Of a stretch of DNA of 19,886 bases, positions 1 through 7,389 are shown piece after piece. How positions within the stretch are numbered: position 1 is the stretch's first letter; every line of letters begins with the position of its first letter. The notes beneath the pieces were generated by a model. That model saw only the letters and a program-made list of their open reading frames with translations, was not told the origin of the DNA and made no database searches. The DNA is from Clostridiaceae bacterium (GTDB taxonomy: Bacteria > Bacillota > Clostridia > Saccharofermentanales > UBA5734): contig JAAYBY010000151.1 of assembly GCA_012729935.1 (NCBI GenBank), forward strand, positions 1 to 19,886, written 5' to 3'. Both the position numbers and the translations under genes were made by a program.

Positions 1-2
1 AG

Positions 3-1424
3 CAGGATGGCGTAGCAGATCGTTCTACCGATATCTGGCTGTCCGGACCGTTTGGCCAGATTGGAACAACTGTTGCCAATGTTGGCAGTACATGGAAAAA
101 GTATACCTATGCTTTTGTCGTACCAGATAGGCCAGGTGGTTATGCAGGACAGGACGTTTCTTTTAGCATCGCTGTAAAAAGCGGAAAACTCTGGATTGAC
201 CGGGTGTTTCTCGGCCGCTTAAATGAATCGCCCGATTTACTGCCGGTCTGTTTGCAGGAACAGGTCACAGCTATTGAACCGCAAATGATTCGAATGGATT
301 TTCTGGGAATCGGCAGACGAGCGGTTCCCGCAGACAACTGGAGCATGGCCATGAACAATGATGTTGTGACGATCGAAGATCAGCGATGGATGACGCAACG
401 CGGATCTTCCATTCATGCCGCGCTGTCCATGGCTGTCCAAAGTCATTCTGATCCGTGGCTGGTCATCGATGCCTATGCATCAGAAACTGAAATGATCCAT
501 CTGATTGATTATCTGACAGCTCCGATTTCGGAACCTTACGGCCGAATTCGCCAGGGTCTCGGCATGACTCTTCCGTGGACCTCTCAGTTTCAGAAGATCT
601 ATTTTGAATTTTGCGACACTGAGGATGTCTGGTTAACCGATCGAAATCGTGCTGATTCAGTCAACCGGATGATTGAAGCTGTCAGTCAGTCGTCCTATTA
701 CCAGCAGCTAAAAAACAAGGTTATTTTTCTTGATGGAATGGGATACGAAGATGGTGTGATGCTTTCGAAGGCGGATTATCATGTATCCGACCTGAATCAG
801 GGAAACAACTTAGGATTGGTGCACGATACAGAAAAAATCATCTCCCGCTACTGGGATCAGATTCCCCGAAATCCGGATAAACCGACTGCAGAATTTCCTG
901 AATTGATCCGGTCAACGGCATTGTCAGATAATGCGTTGAGGCCGCTACGGCTGGCGGATGTTCTGGATCTGGTGCTGTTTGATCTGGGCCGGCAATCCGG
1001 CGCTGTTAATCTGGATAAACCGGCTGATAACCAAGATCGGGTGATGAAAATCTGGGAGTCAGCAGCTGTGATCGTCTCCCGTACAGCACAAGGCAGACCG
1101 CTCGATATCCAGGTCATGCAGAACAGGGATCAGGATTTCGCTGCCAATCAGTCAACTGAAAATGAAGAAGCATCATCAGAAACAGCCATCAGGGCCTACG
1201 GTTTTTCGAAATCCGGTTTTCGCTGTGTTGTATTCATCAACCGGTCAGCAAAAACTCAGACCTGCCAGATGATCTCTGAGCTGGACTTCAGTCGGGCAAT
1301 CGTTGAGAAATATGATGCAGATGGCAACTGGCTCAGCAGTCAGATTCTTAACAGAACCAGCGGCAGCATGACGCTTCTTCCGGGCGGTGCTGTCGTAGTT
1401 GTCAAGCAGGACAGCAATAACTGA
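3..1424 (+). CDS. 3' part of a large unrecognised protein, possibly carbohydrate-active
   Basis: The reading frame is open from the first complete codon at base 3 to the TGA at 1422-1424, giving 473 residues with the start lying outside the window. A GTG at 204 could be taken as a start, but the frame continues upstream with sensible protein, so I treat the gene as 5'-truncated. The first ~65 residues (...STWKKYTYAFVVPD..., ...SFSIAVKSGKLWIDRVFLG) look like the end of a beta-sandwich carbohydrate-binding-type module. A mixed alpha/beta middle region follows, and the last ~80 residues resemble a C-terminal beta-sandwich cap ending in LLPGGAVVVVKQ. That arrangement is common in clan GH-A glycoside hydrolases such as arabinofuranosidases, but I cannot point to catalytic acids. 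The carbohydrate assignment is therefore a weak inference; a structural or sugar-binding protein is equally possible. No terminator is visible after it. Confidence 0.5.
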   Translation, partial: QDGVADRSTDIWLSGPFGQIGTTVANVGSTWKKYTYAFVVPDRPGGYAGQDVSFSIAVKSGKLWIDRVFLGRLNESPDLLPVCLQEQVTAIEPQMIRMDFLGIGRRAVPADNWSMAMNNDVVTIEDQRWMTQRGSSIHAALSMAVQSHSDPWLVIDAYASETEMIHLIDYLTAPISEPYGRIRQGLGMTLPWTSQFQKIYFEFCDTEDVWLTDRNRADSVNRMIEAVSQSSYYQQLKNKVIFLDGMGYEDGVMLSKADYHVSDLNQGNNLGLVHDTEKIISRYWDQIPRNPDKPTAEFPELIRSTALSDNALRPLRLADVLDLVLFDLGRQSGAVNLDKPADNQDRVMKIWESAAVIVSRTAQGRPLDIQVMQNRDQDFAANQSTENEEASSETAIRAYGFSKSGFRCVVFINRSAKTQTCQMISELDFSRAIVEKYDADGNWLSSQILNRTSGSMTLLPGGAVVVVKQDSNN

Positions 1425-1577
1425 AAAGATCGTTCACCCAGCAGGACTGGAAGTTCCAGGTCTTTCAGATTATAATGAAGACAACAGAATTCCTCGTTTG
1501 TAGAATCACCAAGCAAAAATCGGTATCCATCCATACACATCTTAACGGATAAACGCAATCAGCTCGGAATCATGCAG

Positions 1578-1584
1578 AAGGAGG
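1578..1584 (+). promoter_or_regulatory. Strong ribosome binding site for the phosphoribosyltransferase-like gene
   Basis: AAGGAGG lies 7 bases before the ATG at 1592, an ideal spacing. It fixes the start of the following gene. Confidence 0.85.
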
Positions 1585-1591
1585 AAATGTC

Positions 1592-2233
1592 ATGGAAACA
1601 CGGTTTCGTGAAGTGAAAGCCCGTCACAACAGTTCTATCGTCATGCGTGTAACCCCTGGTCATTTTGCTACCCGTCATTCTCACATCAATTATTATGTAG
1701 ATCTGACCAAAATCAAAAGCCAACACAAGACCGCCAGACTTGCCGGTCGAGAGCTGGCCGAGCCGTACGCCCGAACAACGCCGATTGATACAATTGTCTG
1801 CCTGGATGGTGTTGAAGTCATTGCCGCATTTACAGCATTGGCTCTGAGCGAGAGCACAACCCAGTCGATGAATGCCGGCAGCAATATTGCTGTGATAACA
1901 CCAGAACTCAATGCCAGCGGTCAACTGATCTTTCGCGACAATGTCCAGTCGATGATCTGGAATCAGGGGGTTCTGCTGATGGTTGCATCAGCGACTACAG
2001 GAAATACAATCACACAGGCGATCGAGTGCATTGAATACTACAGCGGCCGGATGTGTGGCATCAGCGCTGTTTTCAGCGCCATACCGAGAGCTGGCGATTT
2101 TGATATCAACAGTATTTTTACAGCTCAAGACGTTCCGGATTATCATACATTTTTACCAGCTGACTGCCCGAACTGCAAGGCACACCAGAAAATCGATGCG
2201 CTGGTAAACAGCTACGGCTACTCAAAACTGTGA
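1592..2233 (+). CDS. Phosphoribosyltransferase-fold protein (orotate phosphoribosyltransferase-like)
   Basis: This is a 213-residue soluble protein. Residues 127-139 (VLLMVASATTGNT) occupy the place of the PRPP-binding loop of type I phosphoribosyltransferases, preceded by a hydrophobic strand and followed by an amphipathic helix (ITQAIECIEYYSG). The N-terminal part contains HSHINYYVD. The C-terminus has a CPNC pair (C192, C195) followed by KIDALVNSYGYSKL. I recognise this overall pattern from proteins annotated as orotate phosphoribosyltransferase in Clostridia. The two acidic residues that normally precede TTG in the PRPP loop are replaced by Ala132-Ser133, so true OPRT activity is doubtful. 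No other pyrimidine genes are nearby. It appears to be monocistronic, with its own ribosome binding site and a strong terminator after it. The fold assignment is fairly secure; the substrate and even catalysis are unknown. Confidence 0.75.
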   Translation: METRFREVKARHNSSIVMRVTPGHFATRHSHINYYVDLTKIKSQHKTARLAGRELAEPYARTTPIDTIVCLDGVEVIAAFTALALSESTTQSMNAGSNIAVITPELNASGQLIFRDNVQSMIWNQGVLLMVASATTGNTITQAIECIEYYSGRMCGISAVFSAIPRAGDFDINSIFTAQDVPDYHTFLPADCPNCKAHQKIDALVNSYGYSKL

Positions 2234-2260
2234 TTATACAAGTCAAGAGATCTGGTTAGC

Positions 2261-2293
2261 AAAAGAGATCCGGTCAGCACCGGATCTCTTTTT
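2261..2293 (+). terminator. Rho-independent terminator after the phosphoribosyltransferase-like gene
   Basis: A perfect 13-bp stem (2261-2273 with 2280-2292) encloses a 6-base loop TCAGCA and runs into a short T tract. The A-rich 5' arm would also give a T-rich end on the minus strand, so it may work in both directions. Confidence 0.9.
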
Positions 2294-2339
2294 ATCCCGC
2301 TTATTTAGGGGTAAGACTGCTGTTGAGAACGGAGCATAG

Positions 2340-2369
2340 TTGCAGAAGTGGATTGGTAAACGGTACAAT
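2340..2369 (+). promoter_or_regulatory. Possible weak sigma-A promoter for glgP
   Basis: TTGCAG (2340-2345) and TACAAT (2364-2369) are separated by 18 bases. The -10 matches consensus at 5 of 6 positions, but the -35 matches at only about 3 of 6. A short palindrome CTCATcATGAG (2370-2380) follows directly, where an operator or the transcript start would lie. The promoter is tentative. The rest of the 193-base gap from 2234 to 2426 holds the upstream terminator and the glgP ribosome binding site (AAAGGG, 2415-2420). Confidence 0.35.
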
Positions 2370-2426
2370 CTCATCATGAGCGAGGATGGCAATCAGATTG
2401 GTTGACAGACTGAGAAAGGGATTATC

Positions 2427-4817
2427 ATGATTAATCAAGCATCATTTGAAACAATTCTGGCAGCGCACATCCGGTCAATTGCCGGAAAACCGCCGAACAA
2501 GGCAACGCTGATGGAGTACTGGACCGCTTTGTCCGCTGTTGTTGTTGAACAGCTCGCTGATCGATGGTATGCGACCGCCCGCCAATATGAAGAGGGTCGC
2601 ATGCAGCACTATTTTTCTGTGGAATACCTGGTAGGCCGCTCTCTTTTGAATAACCTGATCAATCTGGACCTATATGATTTCGCGGTAGATGCGATGTCAG
2701 AATACGGCATCAGTCTGACAGAAGTTCTGGAACAGGAAACGGATGCGGCACTTGGGAATGGTGGTCTGGGTCGCCTGGCGGCGTGCTTTCTGGATGCGTG
2801 CGCGACTCAGAAACTACCTGTCAAAGGCTATGGCATTCTCTACCGATATGGTTTGTTCCGCCAGCAATTCGAAAATGGATTTCAGCAGGAACACCCGGAT
2901 ATCTGGATGGAAGAAGGGTATCCATTTGCGATTCGCCATGAAGAAGATGCAGTCCGTGTTTGTTTTTCGGACTTTGATGTGATGGCCTATCCGTATGATA
3001 TGCCAATAACAGGTTACCGTGTTTCAAACGTCAATACGTTGCGCTTCTGGCGCTCCCAGTCCGTCCGTGAATTCGACTATGAACTGTTTAACAGCCAGCG
3101 ATTTATGGATGCCCTGATCGAGCGGAACCGTGCGGACGACATTTCACGCGTTTTATACCCGAACGACACAACTGATGAGGGCAAGCTGCTGCGAATTCGG
3201 CAGCAATATTTCTTCGTTTCGGCATCTCTGCAGGATATGCTGAAAATCTTTATCCGAAAACATGGAACTGACTTTATGCGGTTCCCGGAATACAACTGTA
3301 TTCAACTCAATGATACCCATCCGGTTCTGGCTGTTCCTGAATTGATGCGCTTGCTTATGGATGATTATCATCTGTCCTGGGAATCAGCCTGGACGATCGT
3401 ACAAGAGACATTTGCATTCACCAACCACACAACTCTGCCGGAAGCGCTGGAAGTCTGGGATGTTCATCTGATCGAGCGAATCATACCGCGTATCATGGAG
3501 ATAATCCGTGAAATTGACCGCCGGTTCAGACTGGATGAGCGGAGTCGGGAACTGGATCAGGCCGTTCTGCAGTCAATCACACCGATCGGAAACTGGAAAG
3601 TGCGGATGGCTTCGATTGCCTGTCTGAGTTCCTTTTCAATCAACGGTGTTGCAGCCCTTCATTCAGAGATCATTAAGCGCGACACGCTGAACGGATGGTA
3701 TCGACTGTTTCCTGAGCGGTTCAACAACAAGACAAACGGAGTGACACCGCGACGCTGGCTGAGACTGTGCAATCCGCTTCTTTCACGGCTGCTGACAGAT
3801 TTGTCCGGCTCAGAAGAATGGGTTCTGAATCTGGACCGGCTGGAAAGCCTGCATCACTTGTCGGACGATCCGGCTGTTATGGAAAAATGGCGGATGATCA
3901 AATACCAGAACAAGAAAAACTATGTTGACACTATTTTTGAAACAACAGGCCTTGTCATATCACCGGATGCTGTTTTTGATGTTCAAATCAAACGTATTCA
4001 TGAATATAAGCGCCAGTTGATGTTTGCGCTTGCCATTCTGGACCACTATTTTGATCTGATTGATAATCCGGATCTGGATATCCCTGATCAGGTTTTTGTT
4101 ATCGGCGGCAAGGCGGCACCAGGTTACAGAATGGCAAAGGGGATTATCAAGCTTTTAAATGAAATGGCCCGTCTGATCAATCATGACCGGCAAATCAACA
4201 ATCGTCTGAAAATCATATACATCGAAAACTATAACGTTACAGAAGCAGAACGGGTTATTCCTGCCTCTGATGTGTCAGAGCAGATCTCGACAGCCGGCAA
4301 AGAAGCGTCTGGCACGGGTAATATGAAATTTATGATGAATGGTGCGGTGACTCTGGGAACCTATGACGGCGCTAATATCGAAATCGTGTCTGCTGTCGGA
4401 TCAGAACACGCCTATATTTTTGGCGCACGGGAGGATGCGTTTGCTGAGATTCGAAAGAATTATCAACCTGTTGATCTCTACACACATCAACCGAGACTAC
4501 GGCGGGTACTGGATGCTTTGACGGACGGAACACTTGACGATCAGGGCAGCGGATTGTTTGTTGAAATTAAACAATCCTTACTGTCTGGTATCGGGGGTTC
4601 ACAACCTGATCCATACTATGTTCTTGGAGATTTTGAGGACTACCGGCAGACGCGTTTGCGTATGCTGAAGGACTATCAGGACCAGAACACATGGGCGCAG
4701 AAAACCTGGAAGAATATCTGCGCTTCCGGACTGTTCAGTGCTGATCGGACGATCGGGGAGTATGCCAAGGAAATATGGCGGATCCAGGCAGTCGATCTAT
4801 CCGATGACAAGACATAA
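2427..4817 (+). CDS. glgP: Glycogen/maltodextrin phosphorylase
   Basis: This is a 796-residue cytoplasmic enzyme of the usual bacterial length. It splits alpha-1,4-glucan ends with phosphate to release glucose 1-phosphate, using pyridoxal phosphate. Diagnostic motifs appear in order: the N-terminal SVEYLVGRSLLNNL, the glycine-rich GNGGLGRLAACFLDAC, NDTHP at residues 295-299, TNHTTLPEALE, KTNGVTPRRW, IKRIHEYKRQ, and the cofactor-binding signature EASGTGNMKFMMNGA, in which Lys634 is the predicted Schiff-base lysine. The start at 2427 is supported by AAAGGG six bases upstream. No other glycogen genes are in the window. The next gene starts 24 bases downstream and is probably co-transcribed. Family identity is certain. 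Whether it prefers glycogen, starch or maltodextrin cannot be read from sequence alone. Confidence 0.97.
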   Translation: MINQASFETILAAHIRSIAGKPPNKATLMEYWTALSAVVVEQLADRWYATARQYEEGRMQHYFSVEYLVGRSLLNNLINLDLYDFAVDAMSEYGISLTEVLEQETDAALGNGGLGRLAACFLDACATQKLPVKGYGILYRYGLFRQQFENGFQQEHPDIWMEEGYPFAIRHEEDAVRVCFSDFDVMAYPYDMPITGYRVSNVNTLRFWRSQSVREFDYELFNSQRFMDALIERNRADDISRVLYPNDTTDEGKLLRIRQQYFFVSASLQDMLKIFIRKHGTDFMRFPEYNCIQLNDTHPVLAVPELMRLLMDDYHLSWESAWTIVQETFAFTNHTTLPEALEVWDVHLIERIIPRIMEIIREIDRRFRLDERSRELDQAVLQSITPIGNWKVRMASIACLSSFSINGVAALHSEIIKRDTLNGWYRLFPERFNNKTNGVTPRRWLRLCNPLLSRLLTDLSGSEEWVLNLDRLESLHHLSDDPAVMEKWRMIKYQNKKNYVDTIFETTGLVISPDAVFDVQIKRIHEYKRQLMFALAILDHYFDLIDNPDLDIPDQVFVIGGKAAPGYRMAKGIIKLLNEMARLINHDRQINNRLKIIYIENYNVTEAERVIPASDVSEQISTAGKEASGTGNMKFMMNGAVTLGTYDGANIEIVSAVGSEHAYIFGAREDAFAEIRKNYQPVDLYTHQPRLRRVLDALTDGTLDDQGSGLFVEIKQSLLSGIGGSQPDPYYVLGDFEDYRQTRLRMLKDYQDQNTWAQKTWKNICASGLFSADRTIGEYAKEIWRIQAVDLSDDKT

Positions 4818-4841
4818 TCACCAGACAGAGAGGATACTGAC

Positions 4842-5369
4842 ATGAAAACATATGATGAATTGATCGAAATCGCCCGGAAACATCGCGAAACACTTGTTTT
4901 ATCGATTCGTAAGGCGCATGAAGCAAGCCTTCGCTCAGAAAACCCTGAAGACAGATGTTCAGTCATTGCCATCAACCGGCAGGACGGATCACTGACGGAT
5001 GCCGTGATAGACTCTGATCAACAACCGGATAACTGGTTTGTTCTGGCAGCCTATCCGCATATTAATCCGATTGAAGCAGTTGTTCTGTATGCAGATGAAA
5101 AGGCTGCTATCTTGAATAACTGGTGCCTGGAGCAGGGTGCAGCGCCACCGGATCAGGATGATGAAGAGGGCGATGTGCCGTATTTAAGGAGGCTCGTTAG
5201 TTGGATTGAGAATCACATGGGAACAACAGCCGGTGAAGTGCTGACCGATCTGGCCCGTGAGCAGCTGATAACCGATTTTGACCCGGTCAGCGAGCTGGAC
5301 GATGCGCTGCAATCACTCCGCGATCTGTCTAATGGTATCGTCCGGGCTGAACCTTCCGATGATGAATGA
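4842..5369 (+). CDS. Small acidic protein of unknown function, downstream of glgP
   Basis: This is a 175-residue protein I do not recognise. The start is supported by GAGAGG (4828-4833), 8 bases before the ATG. There is no signal peptide or membrane segment, so it is predicted to be cytoplasmic. It is rich in Asp and Glu, especially a DQDDEEGD run near residue 106 and the C-terminal EPSDDE. The N-terminal ~35 residues look helical (YDELIEIARKHRETLVLSIRKAHEAS). The middle part (WFVLAAYPHINPIEAVVLYADEKAAIL) reads like an alternating strand-helix domain. It sits 24 bases after glgP and before a terminator palindrome, so it is likely the last gene of a glgP transcript. That location does not establish a role in glycogen metabolism. 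Confidence 0.75.
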   Translation: MKTYDELIEIARKHRETLVLSIRKAHEASLRSENPEDRCSVIAINRQDGSLTDAVIDSDQQPDNWFVLAAYPHINPIEAVVLYADEKAAILNNWCLEQGAAPPDQDDEEGDVPYLRRLVSWIENHMGTTAGEVLTDLAREQLITDFDPVSELDDALQSLRDLSNGIVRAEPSDDE

Positions 5370-5393
5370 GACAACATCCGCCGATGATCGCGC

Positions 5394-5424
5394 AAAAAAG
5401 CCCTGAAAACTTTTCAGGGCTTTT
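5394..5424. terminator. Bidirectional terminator palindrome between the glgP transcript and the tRNA gene
   Basis: AAAAGCCCTGAA (5396-5407) pairs perfectly with TTCAGGGCTTTT (5413-5424) around a 5-base loop. Read on the minus strand, the stem is followed by an uninterrupted run of T (complement of A5394-A5399), which makes it a classical terminator just 3 bases past the tRNA 3' end. On the plus strand it has four T and can end the transcript of the acidic protein gene. Confidence 0.88.
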
Positions 5425-5427
5425 GTC

Positions 5428-5504
5428 TGGTGGGTAGTAATGGACTCGAACCATCGACCCCTTGCGTGTCGAGCAAGTACTCTAACCAGCTGAGCTAACC
5501 ACCC
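5428..5504 (-). tRNA. tRNA-Val (anticodon GAC) with unusual C33
   Basis: The reverse strand folds into a complete 77-base cloverleaf with encoded CCA. The acceptor stem is GGGTGGT/ACTACCC. The D arm is GCTC/GAGT, with G10 opposite T25. The anticodon stem is CTTGC/GCAAG with loop TCGACAC, the variable region is GGGTC, and the T arm is GATGG-TTCGAGT-CCATT. The anticodon is GAC, reading GUC and GUU valine codons. Valine identity is supported by A35, C36, discriminator A73 and the acceptor pairs G3-C70 and U4-A69. The oddity is C at position 33, where almost all elongator tRNAs have U. The gene has its own consensus promoter and a terminator immediately downstream. Confidence in the tRNA itself is high; its efficiency is uncertain because of C33 and the G10-U25 wobble. 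Confidence 0.93.
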
Positions 5505-5516
5505 AAGCGCGTGATT

Positions 5517-5545
5517 ATTATAGCTTGCAGGTATATTGATGTCAA
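5517..5545 (-). promoter_or_regulatory. Consensus sigma-A promoter for the tRNA-Val gene
   Basis: On the minus strand, TTGACA (complement of 5540-5545) and TATAAT (complement of 5517-5522) are separated by exactly 17 bases. Both hexamers match the consensus fully. The -10 box ends 12 bases before the mature tRNA 5' end, leaving a leader of only a few bases. This is the strongest promoter I can see in the window. Confidence 0.93.
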
Positions 5546-5556
5546 GGACGTTTCCA

Positions 5557-5931
5557 TCATCTGTGATGGCTGTAATGGCGGGGAATCGAACATAGCGTGT
5601 CACTTCTGCTGTGCGATGCGGGCATCTTGTTCTGCTTGACATCGAAACACTGGATATCCTGCTCGATCAGGCTGATGACGAGAGCCGGGCCGATCTGCAT
5701 GCCATTGCAGATATCAAGCAGTTTTCTTATACTGAGGTTGCTGGGATGATTTTCAATGGTATTGATATAGGATAAATTGGCTCGGGCAGCGAGTGCCAGA
5801 TCACCCTGGCTCAGGCCGCGAATAGATCTCAATCTCCGCAGGATCAGTCCGACAGTACCAACAGAAGAATCGATAGAAATCTGAATTCTATCTGACTGGC
5901 AAGTCTTTGAAGAGAAAATGGAATGATGCAT
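5557..5931 (-). CDS. XRE-family helix-turn-helix DNA-binding protein
   Basis: This predicted protein has 124 residues with a single XRE/Cro-type HTH domain at about residues 30-88 (ILRRLRSIRGLSQGDLALAA, then NLSYINTIENHPSNLSIRKLL). The GLSQGDLA and NLSYINTIE segments are the typical second and third helices. I chose the ATG at 5931 because the ORF's earlier start at 6084 would run into the hflX coding region and has no plausible domain; 5931 is preceded only by a weak AGGTAG. The ~35 residues after the HTH are probably disordered and show no known ligand domain. It is divergent from hflX and ends 11 bases before the -35 box of the tRNA gene. It may repress itself or hflX, but no target site is evident. 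Confidence 0.72.
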   Translation of the reverse strand: MHHSIFSSKTCQSDRIQISIDSSVGTVGLILRRLRSIRGLSQGDLALAARANLSYINTIENHPSNLSIRKLLDICNGMQIGPALVISLIEQDIQCFDVKQNKMPASHSRSDTLCSIPRHYSHHR

Positions 5932-5984
5932 TTTTCTACCTATATTGTGCTCATGCTGAATCGGCCAGAGGATGTCTGCGTTCA

Positions 5985-6014
5985 AGTATAACCTAAAACC
6001 AGACCGGGTGGCAA
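5985..6014 (-). promoter_or_regulatory. Possible promoter for the XRE regulator, overlapping the hflX upstream region
   Basis: On the minus strand, TTGCCA (complement of 6009-6014) and TATACT (complement of 5985-5990) are 18 bases apart, and each matches consensus at 5 of 6 positions. This would give a leader of roughly 47 bases. A TATAAC on the plus strand (5987-5992) overlaps it and could be a -10 for hflX, but no good -35 partner is visible. Confidence 0.45.
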
Positions 6015-6034
6015 CGATTCTGAATGGATGATGA

Positions 6035-7387
6035 ATGACGATACGACAAAATGAATTTGAAAATGTAAATATGAGAGAAGACAATAAGCTTGAGAAGGCC
6101 TTACTGGTTGGCGTTTTTAATGATCAATCGGACAGTGGATTTGAAGCGTCACTGGCCGAACTGTCTGAGCTGGCTCGTGCTGCAGGTGCAATTGTTATCG
6201 GGCAAGTGATCCAGAGACATCCGGTCTCCGACCCGGCGTTCCTGGTTGGAAAAGGTAAAATTGCTGAGATTGCAGAGCAATGCATAACCCATGAAGCGGA
6301 TCTCGTCATTTTCAATGACGAGTTGTCCGGTTCGCAAATCAGGAATATCGAAAAGGCGGTCAGCTGCAAGGTGATTGACCGGACGTTTTTGATTCTTGAT
6401 ATATTTGCCAGACGGGCGCGAAGCCATGAAGGCAAGCTTCAGGTGGAACTGGCACAGCAGCAATACCGACTCAGCCGCCTGACGGGTCTGGGACAGTCGT
6501 TGTCACGACTTGGCGGCGGAATTGGAACACGTGGACCTGGTGAATCGCAGCTCGAGAGCAGCCGTCGTCATATCAACAGACGGATCAGTGTCCTGAGAAA
6601 AGGATTGCAGGCGATCGTCAAACAGCGAGAACAGTCGAGAAAAAGAAGACTAGACAATGAGCTGCTGATTTTTGCTGTTGTCGGCTACACAAATGCCGGC
6701 AAATCAACACTGATCAACCGCTTATGCGACAGTGATCTGCATGCGGCAGACCAGCCGTTTGCAACACTGGATCCGAGTGTGCGCAGGCTTCTTTTACCGG
6801 ACAAAACAGATGTGCTGCTGGTTGATACAGTCGGACTGATCCGTCATCTGCCGCATCAGCTGATCGACGCTTTTCGTTCGACACTTGAGGAAATCACACG
6901 GGCTGACGCGATTCTGGAAGTCATCGACTGTTCACAGGAAGACCTTACCAGTCGTTTAACCGTTGTTGACGAGCTGATCAATGAGCTGGGAGCCGCATCG
7001 CTGCCCCGGTTTTATGTATTCAACAAAATCGATCTGCTGACCAAGTCCCAGTTGCGGGAAAAACAAGATTCGCTAACTTCAGAGGGCCAGAGAAATGGGT
7101 CAATTTTTTCGCGGCAACCACTGCACTGGGTCTCTGCTGAGACAGGTGAAGGGTTGGACGAACTGGAACAGAACATCATGATGTTTGCACAAAACCAAAT
7201 GCTGTCTGTGAAACTGAGCATTCCGTACAGGGAGATGTCAACCCTTCATTTAATCCACCGGTATGGCCGTGTTGATTCAATCAACTATCAGTCTGATTAC
7301 ATTGAAGTTTCCGCGCATATTCGCTATAGCCATTACCAACTGCTTCGTCCGTTTGTCATGCTTGCGGAAAAATGTGAAGAGATGTAA
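6035..7387 (+). CDS. hflX: Ribosome-associated GTPase HflX
   Basis: This is a 450-residue GTPase that binds 50S subunits and splits stalled ribosomes, especially after heat or antibiotic stress. The N-terminal HflX domain is clear: PAFLVGKGKIAEIAE, FNDELSGSQIRNIEK, then a helical linker (KLQVELAQQQYRLSRL), followed by GGGIGTRGPGESQLE. The G domain has G1 GYTNAGKST (217-225), G3 DTVG (264-267), G4 NKID (330-333) and G5 SAETGEG. A short C-terminal domain follows. The start is uncertain: the ATG at 6035 has only a weak GGATGATG upstream, and an in-frame ATG at 6071 (MREDNKLEKALLVGVF) lacks any ribosome binding site. The function call does not depend on this. It is divergent from the XRE gene and 52 bases upstream of the FabT-like gene. 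Confidence 0.95.
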   Translation: MTIRQNEFENVNMREDNKLEKALLVGVFNDQSDSGFEASLAELSELARAAGAIVIGQVIQRHPVSDPAFLVGKGKIAEIAEQCITHEADLVIFNDELSGSQIRNIEKAVSCKVIDRTFLILDIFARRARSHEGKLQVELAQQQYRLSRLTGLGQSLSRLGGGIGTRGPGESQLESSRRHINRRISVLRKGLQAIVKQREQSRKRRLDNELLIFAVVGYTNAGKSTLINRLCDSDLHAADQPFATLDPSVRRLLLPDKTDVLLVDTVGLIRHLPHQLIDAFRSTLEEITRADAILEVIDCSQEDLTSRLTVVDELINELGAASLPRFYVFNKIDLLTKSQLREKQDSLTSEGQRNGSIFSRQPLHWVSAETGEGLDELEQNIMMFAQNQMLSVKLSIPYREMSTLHLIHRYGRVDSINYQSDYIEVSAHIRYSHYQLLRPFVMLAEKCEEM

Positions 7388-7389
7388 AC

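Noticed and set aside
1447..1459. CTGGAA-G-TTCCAG inverted repeat in the gap after the first gene
   Set aside because: The arms are only 6 bp with a one-base centre and no T run follows, so it is neither a terminator nor a supported operator.
2402..2407. TTGACA upstream of glgP
   Set aside because: The ATG of glgP follows too closely for a -10 and leader to fit.
5932..6084. Upstream part of the XRE reading frame (51 extra residues)
   Set aside because: It overlaps the hflX start and shows no domain. The HTH-containing protein is explained by the start at 5931.
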